Assembly: GCA_021806565.1 (NCBI GenBank)
Contig: JAJZXK010000014.1
Span: 1-47,063, forward strand
From: Bacillota bacterium
GTDB lineage: Bacteria > Bacillota > Sulfobacillia > RBS10-35 > JAJYVN01
Reading direction: 5' to 3'
Length of the DNA: 47,063 bases
Shown here: piece after piece, positions 41,834 through 47,063 of the stretch
Layout: each line of letters opens with the position of its first letter
Numbering within the stretch: position 1 is the first letter of the stretch
The notes under the pieces: generated by a model
What the model saw: the letters and a program-made list of their open reading frames with translations, nothing else
What the model was told of the DNA's origin: nothing
Databases searched by the model: none
Translations under genes and position numbers: made by a program

Positions 41834-43273
41834 ATGGAGCGGCGGGCAGGGGCTTCCGGACGATCGCGGTGGGACCGGCGTTCGGCGTTGCGCGGCGCGG
41901 CGGGGGCGCTTCTATCGCCCCTCACGCTCCTGGCCGCCTGCGGCCGCCCGGCCCAGGCCAGGCCCCAGACGGCGGCAGGGACCGTCGTGGTGAACTTCCA
42001 GTTCCATTGGGCCAACGGCGCGCCGTGGAACAGCCACACCACCGCCCTGATCCAACAGTTCCTGGACCAGACGTTCAACCGACGCACCCGCGGCATCCGG
42101 GCCGTGCCTTGGGGCATCTGCTGCGGCAAGTGGAGCCAGATCATCACCTCCTCGCTGGGAGGGGCCGGGTACCCCGACATCATCGGCGAGTGCTGCGTCG
42201 GCTTCGCCTCACTGCGCGACGCCGGCATCCTCACCCCCCTGGACGGCTACCTCCGCCGCGACAACGTCCCGACCAGCCTGTGGTCCCAGGGGCACGTCTC
42301 CGTACTGCAGGCGGGCGGGCAGCAACTCGGATTACCCATGTACGACGGGCCCCAGGTCCTGGGGTACCGTCAGGACATCCTGGATCAACTCGGACTATCC
42401 TACCCCGCGCCGGACTGGAACCTGGGGCAGGCCGCCCGCCTGTGGCAGGGTTGTTCCGGCTCGGTGGGTGGCCGCAGGCGCTACGGTGCGTCGTTGGAAT
42501 GGTATCCGGGCTGGGAGTATCTGCTGCGCGGCTTCGGCGGGACCGAAATGAACCCCGGGGGAACGACGTGCCTGCTCGACTCGCCGGCCTGCGTCGCTGC
42601 CGCCGAGTGGTTCTACCAACTGCTGTTCGCGCAGACCATCACCTACCGCACGGACGTGGCGGGGCTGGCAGACGGTAGCGCGGTGTTTTCCGCCCTGGGC
42701 GGCTGGGACATCTTCAACGAAGCGACGCTGCTCGGCAGCCGCTTCAAGTGGAACCTGATCCCGTTTCCGTCCATGGCCCACGGCCGCTTCACCTATGTGA
42801 ACAAGGATTTCTGGTCCCTGAACCGCGCCTGCCGCCACCCGCAAGAGGCATGGACCGTGCTGCGCTGGCTGGCCGCGGAACCGGAGTGGCAGCGGTTCAT
42901 CATCAAGACGGCGCTCTTGGAGCCGTCGCTCAACAGCCTCTGGGCGGAATGGGAAGCGGCCATCCTCGCCGCCGCCCCACCGCTGCGGACGATCGCGATC
43001 GGCTACTACAAGGAGGCCGCGCAGCGCGGTTACGGCATCCCCGCCCCCTTCTACACCTACGCGCCGGTCGAGGCCCGCGGCGAGATCGCCACGGGCCTCA
43101 CACAGATCGCCACCCACAAGGTCTCGGTCAAGGTCGGCCTCCAGAACATCGCGCGCCAGATCAACGCCCTGGAGCGGTCGTCCGCCGGCGCCGGTCCGGC
43201 GAGCTTCAGCGCCCAACGCAAGGCCCAAGAGGCGCGCAACGCCCGCCTCCTGTCGATGTTCACCGACGGCTGA
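41834..43273 (+). CDS. intact ABC-type sugar solute-binding lipoprotein
   Basis: A 479-residue extracytoplasmic binding protein (SBP family 1). DRRSALRGAAGALLSPLTLLAAC is a twin-Arg-like lipoprotein signal with Cys36. Typical blocks follow: VVVNFQFHWANG, QIITSSLGGAGYPDIIG, TPLDGYL, QLGLPMYDGPQVLGYRQDIL, and a C-terminal RHPQEAWTVLRWLAAEPEW. It should bind an oligosaccharide and deliver it to a membrane permease. No intact permease or ATPase is in the window, so partners must be elsewhere. It is paralogous to the broken copies at 33561 and 39050 and the partial one at 46659. ATG 41834 has a weak GGCAGG site. Confidence 0.88.
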   Translation: MERRAGASGRSRWDRRSALRGAAGALLSPLTLLAACGRPAQARPQTAAGTVVVNFQFHWANGAPWNSHTTALIQQFLDQTFNRRTRGIRAVPWGICCGKWSQIITSSLGGAGYPDIIGECCVGFASLRDAGILTPLDGYLRRDNVPTSLWSQGHVSVLQAGGQQLGLPMYDGPQVLGYRQDILDQLGLSYPAPDWNLGQAARLWQGCSGSVGGRRRYGASLEWYPGWEYLLRGFGGTEMNPGGTTCLLDSPACVAAAEWFYQLLFAQTITYRTDVAGLADGSAVFSALGGWDIFNEATLLGSRFKWNLIPFPSMAHGRFTYVNKDFWSLNRACRHPQEAWTVLRWLAAEPEWQRFIIKTALLEPSLNSLWAEWEAAILAAAPPLRTIAIGYYKEAAQRGYGIPAPFYTYAPVEARGEIATGLTQIATHKVSVKVGLQNIARQINALERSSAGAGPASFSAQRKAQEARNARLLSMFTDG

Positions 43274-43292
43274 GCCACGCCCCGCCGCCGCG

Positions 43293-45188
43293 TCAACCGG
43301 CGCCCTGGGGCGAGAGGGCGCGGGGCAGCGTCAGGTAGACGAAATCCCTCCGGTCCGGGGTCAGGTAGCGGTCGGCGGGGCGCACCATGTTGGGCATCAG
43401 CTTGGTGCCGACCACGGTATTCGCACCAGGAGAAGTCGCGTGGTACAGGTTAAAGGTCACCCAATAGCTGTTGATGTCCAACTGCATCGCCTGGCGGGCG
43501 CCGGCCAGGGCAAACACGCGCGCCAGGGTGTGGGCGGTGACCGGAATGCCGGCGGCGTAGATCAGGTTGCCCGATGCCGTCTGGGCCAGTCCGGACCGCC
43601 AGACGCGCACCGAGTTGCCGACGGTCATGCCCCAGAGCCCGCCCTGAGAGATGTTGGGGCTGATCTGCCCGTGGTTGATCAGCAGCCGCAGGTTTTGCAG
43701 CAGACTCCACGGCGCCGGCGAGGCGGGCAACCGCTGCCCGCCCCACGCGCCGATCACGGCGTGGTGATCTGGATACACCGCCAGGGTCGCCAGGCCGTTC
43801 ACCGGCGTGCGGTACCAGACTCCGGCGGCGCGATAGCCGAACGAACCGTAATGTCCGGCGTACTTCTTGAATCCCCCGTTGAAGGCGGCCACCAGCCGGC
43901 CACGGGCCGACACGGGGATCACCCCCGACCCGCGCACGCCCGAGGCGGCCTTGGGATGGGCCGTTCCGGCGACCAGGTGCAGGTTGAGCAGGCGCGTGTC
44001 CATCCAGACCAGGTCGACGCGCTCATAGGGACGTTGCGGGTCCGGGAGGACGAAGGTCCGCGCCATCACCGCCTGACCGCCGACGCTGGGCCCGGTGGGT
44101 ACCCATACCCCCTCCCCCTGTGCCTGTGGATAACCGCTCGGGATGCGCAGGTTACTCGGCAGATGCGGAGCGGTCGCCCCACCGCCGCCGCTGGAGGGTG
44201 TGCCCTGCCGCGCCGCAGCGCGCGCCGTCGAACTCGCGGGCGGCGCCGAACTCGCGCCACCGCGAGCCGCGGACGCCTGCTGCCCAGTGCTGCCCTGCGC
44301 CGCGGCGCCCGACGCGGCGCCCGCATTCGCCGCGGGCACGCCGTGAACAAGCGCATAGAGATGGCGGCGAACGAAGTCCGTCAGGTGGTACCAGACATCC
44401 TCGGCCAGGGCCACCGGCCTGCCGCCGAACGTGGCGCGCACCCACTCGACCAAGTGAATGAAGGCATTATGCCGCGGCGTGGGCGGTTTCTGCAGCCGCA
44501 ACCGCGTCGAGGTGCTGCGCCAACCGTCACGCCCCTGATAAAGAACCGCCCGCCCCACCGACCCGCCCGTGGCCGTCCAGCGCACGCGCAGCCCAGCGCG
44601 GCGCGCGGAGTCCGCCCGCAGTGCCACGGACCTCGCTGGCGGCCGCAGAGCGAAGACGGCCACCGTCGGGCCGAGGCCGCGCTGGATGCGGACCGCGGAA
44701 ACCTGCCCGCCGCTTCCCAGGGCGATGGCCAGGTATCCACCCGCATCCGCCACATCGGCGACGCCAAGCGACCTGCCGCCGATCACCCGGCGCGGCCCGG
44801 ATGCGGCGGCAGGCGCCCCGCCCTGGGATCCGTGCAGCGGCGCGACATAGAGCGCGCTGGCCCCGGAGGGGCCCGGCACCACGCCGATCGCCTCGCGGGG
44901 CGTGCCCCCGTTGCCCAAGAGTAGCGCATCGCTGGAGCCATGCGTGTCGACCGCGGGATGCAGGCCCGCGTGCCGCAACACCGCGGCCGCCGTCTTGGCA
45001 CCGCCCGGCAGTACCACCAAGGTTGCCGACCGCCCGCCGCCGACGAACAAGGCGGCACCCACCATCGCCGCGCCGGCCACCAGCGCGGCCAGCCTCACCC
45101 GGACGCGGCCGCTGCGTCGCGGCACCAGCCGGCGCCGCCCTCTGCCCGACCGTCGTGCCGCGGCGGCCGGCTCCGATTGCGTTTTCAC
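43293..45188 (-). CDS. secreted/anchored protein with phosphodiester-glycosidase (NAGPA-like) domain
   Basis: A 631-residue protein. A basic N-terminus and one transmembrane helix (LAALVAGAAMVGAALFVGG) make it a signal-anchored protein. A central region of about 270 residues is variable and ends in an Ala/Ser/Gly/Pro-rich linker (about 300-370). The C-terminal roughly 260 residues carry the NAGPA/phosphodiester glycosidase core: VAAFNGGFKKYAGHYGS, RLLINHGQISP and MQLDINSYWV with conserved Asn/Gly/Asp. Family members hydrolyse GlcNAc-1-phosphodiesters of exopolysaccharides or teichoic-acid-like polymers. GTG 45188 has GGGGGCGG upstream. It is divergent from the YpmS-like gene. Confidence 0.8.
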   Translation of the reverse strand: MKTQSEPAAAARRSGRGRRRLVPRRSGRVRVRLAALVAGAAMVGAALFVGGGRSATLVVLPGGAKTAAAVLRHAGLHPAVDTHGSSDALLLGNGGTPREAIGVVPGPSGASALYVAPLHGSQGGAPAAASGPRRVIGGRSLGVADVADAGGYLAIALGSGGQVSAVRIQRGLGPTVAVFALRPPARSVALRADSARRAGLRVRWTATGGSVGRAVLYQGRDGWRSTSTRLRLQKPPTPRHNAFIHLVEWVRATFGGRPVALAEDVWYHLTDFVRRHLYALVHGVPAANAGAASGAAAQGSTGQQASAARGGASSAPPASSTARAAARQGTPSSGGGGATAPHLPSNLRIPSGYPQAQGEGVWVPTGPSVGGQAVMARTFVLPDPQRPYERVDLVWMDTRLLNLHLVAGTAHPKAASGVRGSGVIPVSARGRLVAAFNGGFKKYAGHYGSFGYRAAGVWYRTPVNGLATLAVYPDHHAVIGAWGGQRLPASPAPWSLLQNLRLLINHGQISPNISQGGLWGMTVGNSVRVWRSGLAQTASGNLIYAAGIPVTAHTLARVFALAGARQAMQLDINSYWVTFNLYHATSPGANTVVGTKLMPNMVRPADRYLTPDRRDFVYLTLPRALSPQGAG

Positions 45189-45560
45189 GAATCCGCCCCC
45201 TTCGCCCAGACGGCCGGCGCGCCGCCCGTCTGGGCCAAGTGCTACCCAGACCGTGCCGCATGCAGATGAAATCCGCATGAATACGGCATGATGGCGCGAT
45301 GTCGGCCGCCTGGATCCACCGGTGATTCCAAGGTGGGCATCGGCGCGCCGGGCGCTGGGTAAGAAAGCCCGCGGGAAGGTGGGCCGGCCGCCGCGGCACG
45401 GCAGGGCCGACTTCCACTGCGGCGAATGCTTCCAAACCTTGGTCGTGCCGCCGTTCAGCTGGTTTGCTTGTGGCACCGGACGTGGGCGGGCGATCCCCGG
45501 CCGCGGGCCCAGAGACGGCCCGAGGGGACGCCCGCACCTTCGGAAAGGAACGGTGTCGCG
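45189..45560. other. divergent intergenic region with GCATG repeats
   Basis: About 370 bases between divergent genes. The relatively AT-rich middle holds GCATGCA, GCATGAA and GCATGAT at about 45258, 45275 and 45286, which could be regulator half-sites. No clear -35/-10 pair and no gene were found. Confidence 0.4.
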
Positions 45561-46604
45561 ATGTCGGTACGCCACTGGCTGGTCGCGGCCGCTATCGGTA
45601 TCGTCCTCGTGCCGGCAGGCCTCTGGATAGCCCTGCCGGCGCTGGTCGCACCCTCCGGCCAGGCGCCCGCCGGAGCCGGCGTCTCGACCCTGATCCACCA
45701 CCTGCAACCCGGTCCGGCCGGAAGCGTCGTCGTTGCCCTTCCCGCCGCGGGCCAGCCGCTCTCGCTCGGCGGTCCGTACCACGGATGGAACGCGTGGCTT
45801 ACGTTGCGCGGAGCCCAACTCAGGATACACCTTCAAGGCATACTACCGGACACGCTGCACCTACCGCGCCTGGCGGGCCGGCCCGTGTCCGTGACCGTGG
45901 ACGCCACACCGACCGTACCCAGCCCGGGAACCCTGGCGCTTCAGGTGCGGTCGGTCCATGCCGGCATCCTCCCGCTGACGGCCTTCGTCTCACCGGCCAC
46001 GCTGCTGCGGGCCGTCTCCGGTCGCGTGAACCTTCCCGGGTGGATACGCATCCGGGGCGCCACGGTGGACGTGCGGTCGCAGGGCGCCCCACCGCTGCCG
46101 CTCGGGACGACGCGCGTGCGGCTGGACCCGCAGGCGTTCTTCCCCGGCCGTACCACCGATCGGCTGCGGACCGGCGTGGAGGTTGAAATGCAGTTTCCGA
46201 CGCTGGTCCTGCAACGCGACCTCAGCGCCGCCACGATGCGAGCGGCCCCCGACATCTGGCGGCTGCAGGTTGGACCTGGCGCCGCCGCCCTGCGCATCGT
46301 CCACCCGACGGGGGCGGCGACGGTCTACCGCCTGACGGCCACCGTGCCGCGGCCCGGGGTCGTGACCCTGAGTGTACACGCGGGTGGTGCGGGTCCGGCG
46401 CGAACCCTATGGTGGGCCATCATCGACGCCATGGGACGGCGTCCACCGTGGCTGAGCTCAAGCGGCTCCACCCTCACCATCGATACCAAGCTCGCCGGGG
46501 CGGTGCGTGTGGCGCGCGGGTTGGCGATCCACCCGCTACCCGTCGCGATCCACCTGGGTCAGCAGGGCGTCAACATCTGGCTCACAGGCACGCTTGCGGG
46601 TTGA
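45561..46604 (+). CDS. membrane-anchored hypothetical protein (YpmS/DUF2140-like layout)
   Basis: A 347-residue protein. A single N-terminal helix (WLVAAAIGIVLVPAGLWIALPALV) is followed by an extracytoplasmic beta-rich domain. HAGILPLTAFVSPATLLRAVSG and LPGWIRIRGATVDVRSQ resemble the pattern of Bacillus YpmS (DUF2140), which has the same topology; similarity beyond layout is weak. Role unknown, presumably at the envelope. ATG 45561 has GGAAAGGAA about 10 bases upstream. It is convergent with the partial binding-protein gene, separated by a perfect 13-bp stem. Confidence 0.7.
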   Translation: MSVRHWLVAAAIGIVLVPAGLWIALPALVAPSGQAPAGAGVSTLIHHLQPGPAGSVVVALPAAGQPLSLGGPYHGWNAWLTLRGAQLRIHLQGILPDTLHLPRLAGRPVSVTVDATPTVPSPGTLALQVRSVHAGILPLTAFVSPATLLRAVSGRVNLPGWIRIRGATVDVRSQGAPPLPLGTTRVRLDPQAFFPGRTTDRLRTGVEVEMQFPTLVLQRDLSAATMRAAPDIWRLQVGPGAAALRIVHPTGAATVYRLTATVPRPGVVTLSVHAGGAGPARTLWWAIIDAMGRRPPWLSSSGSTLTIDTKLAGAVRVARGLAIHPLPVAIHLGQQGVNIWLTGTLAG

Positions 46605-46606
46605 AG

Positions 46607-46653
46607 CCGTTGGCGCGGGCGGGCGGGATCACCGCCGGCACCCGCGCCAACGG
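46607..46653. terminator. 13-bp bidirectional GC stem terminator
   Basis: CCGTTGGCGCGGG (46607-46619) pairs perfectly with CCCGCGCCAACGG (46641-46653), between the convergent YpmS-like and partial binding-protein genes; no U tract. Confidence 0.7.
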
Positions 46654-46658
46654 TCCCG

Positions 46659-47063
46659 TCAGAGTCCGGGGGTGACCACGGCGATGGAATGGCCGTCGGT
46701 CGGGTAGTTCTTCTTCATCGTCGCGGCGATCTTGGCGGCGCGCGCCTGCTGGCCGGCCGCGTTCTTTTCCCAGGCGTTGACCTGGCGGGCGATCTGCGCA
46801 AACCCCCGCGACACGCTCAGCTTGTGGTTGGCGATCTGGCTGGCCCCGGCGGCGATGATCTGGTCCGCCTGGGCGGCGCCGTTGAGGAAGAACATGTGCG
46901 GGTAGGCGCGGCCGCTGAGGGCCGCCTCCTTGTAGTGGGTGCGGTGCACTTTTGTGGGATCAAGCGGCGTGAGCAGCGGTTTGGGCACGCGTCGCCTGCG
47001 TACGTCGCCGCTGCGGTTGACGGCGAAAGAACGCCTCCCAATGACCTGGGGAGAGGCGGAGGC
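46659..47063 (-). CDS. ABC-type sugar solute-binding protein, C-terminal part (runs off the window)
   Basis: An open frame of 135 codons reaching the right edge with its stop at 46659. The residues (FAVNRSGDVRR near the edge, SGRAYPHMFFLNGAAQADQII, KLSVSRGFAQIARQVNAWEKNAAGQQARAAKI) match the C-terminal lobe and tail of family-1 sugar-binding proteins, and the QIA-x-HK-S and IARQ-N motifs recur in the protein at 41834. The N-terminal part lies outside the window. It is a further paralogue of the binding-protein group here. Whether it is intact cannot be told. Confidence 0.8.
   Translation of the reverse strand, partial: ASASPQVIGRRSFAVNRSGDVRRRRVPKPLLTPLDPTKVHRTHYKEAALSGRAYPHMFFLNGAAQADQIIAAGASQIANHKLSVSRGFAQIARQVNAWEKNAAGQQARAAKIAATMKKNYPTDGHSIAVVTPGL

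Noticed and set aside
45258-45295. Three GCATG motifs, considered as a short repeat array
   Set aside because: Unequal spacing and 5-base units are too short for CRISPR or a clear iteron; kept only as a possible regulator region.

Overview
The window is a chromosomal stretch of a very GC-rich (about 70% by eye) bacterium. Clean Shine-Dalgarno sites (GGAGG, GGGGAGG), frequent GTG and TTG starts, several lipobox lipoproteins, an OmpR/HisKA two-component pair and a YpmS-like anchored protein suggest a Gram-positive organism. My best guess is a high-GC Bacillota of the Sulfobacillia or Thermaerobacter sort, with Actinomycetota as the alternative. This is inference: there is no rRNA or other marker gene. 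I found no rRNA, tRNA, CRISPR array, phage or complete transposon.

Layout. 1-7.4 kb: a copy of a short palindromic repeat, an MFS exporter, then a surface-glycan group (flippase-like membrane protein, NAD sugar epimerase, UppP-like protein, GT-C glycosyltransferase with a C-terminal beta domain). 7.4-12 kb: an aldo/keto reductase, two small proteins, and a GH57 plus GT4 pair of the alpha-glucan type. 12-33 kb: a carbohydrate catabolic region with an M14 peptidase-like protein, three sulfatases without signal peptides, a second aldo/keto reductase, a zinc alcohol dehydrogenase, a two-component system, a solitary beta-class DNA methyltransferase, a SAM methyltransferase, a Tat lipoprotein of the GxGYxYP family, an FGGY (xylulokinase-like) kinase, a class V aminotransferase and a sugar isomerase/epimerase. 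33-47 kb: remnants and intact copies of sugar ABC-transporter solute-binding proteins, a MacB-like ABC exporter operon, a tandem PepSY protein, a cupredoxin lipoprotein, a phosphodiester-glycosidase-domain protein and a YpmS-like protein. A solute-binding protein runs off the right edge.

Most striking signal. A roughly 50-bp palindromic element with an IS200/IS605-type end hairpin occurs three times. One copy (40086-40135) lies in frame inside the conserved EAA loop of a MalG-type permease, adding 17-18 residues without stopping translation. Bases 50-99 are an exact 50-bp match on the other strand. A diverged copy (34098-34143) sits exactly where about 270 codons are missing from a solute-binding protein gene. 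The permease is itself fused in frame to the C-terminal half of a solute-binding protein. So this sugar-import locus appears to be decaying through short palindrome insertions and adjacent deletions, while neighbouring catabolic genes stay intact.

A second pattern: several convergent gene pairs are separated by long, nearly perfect GC stems without U tracts. These look like two-way terminators.
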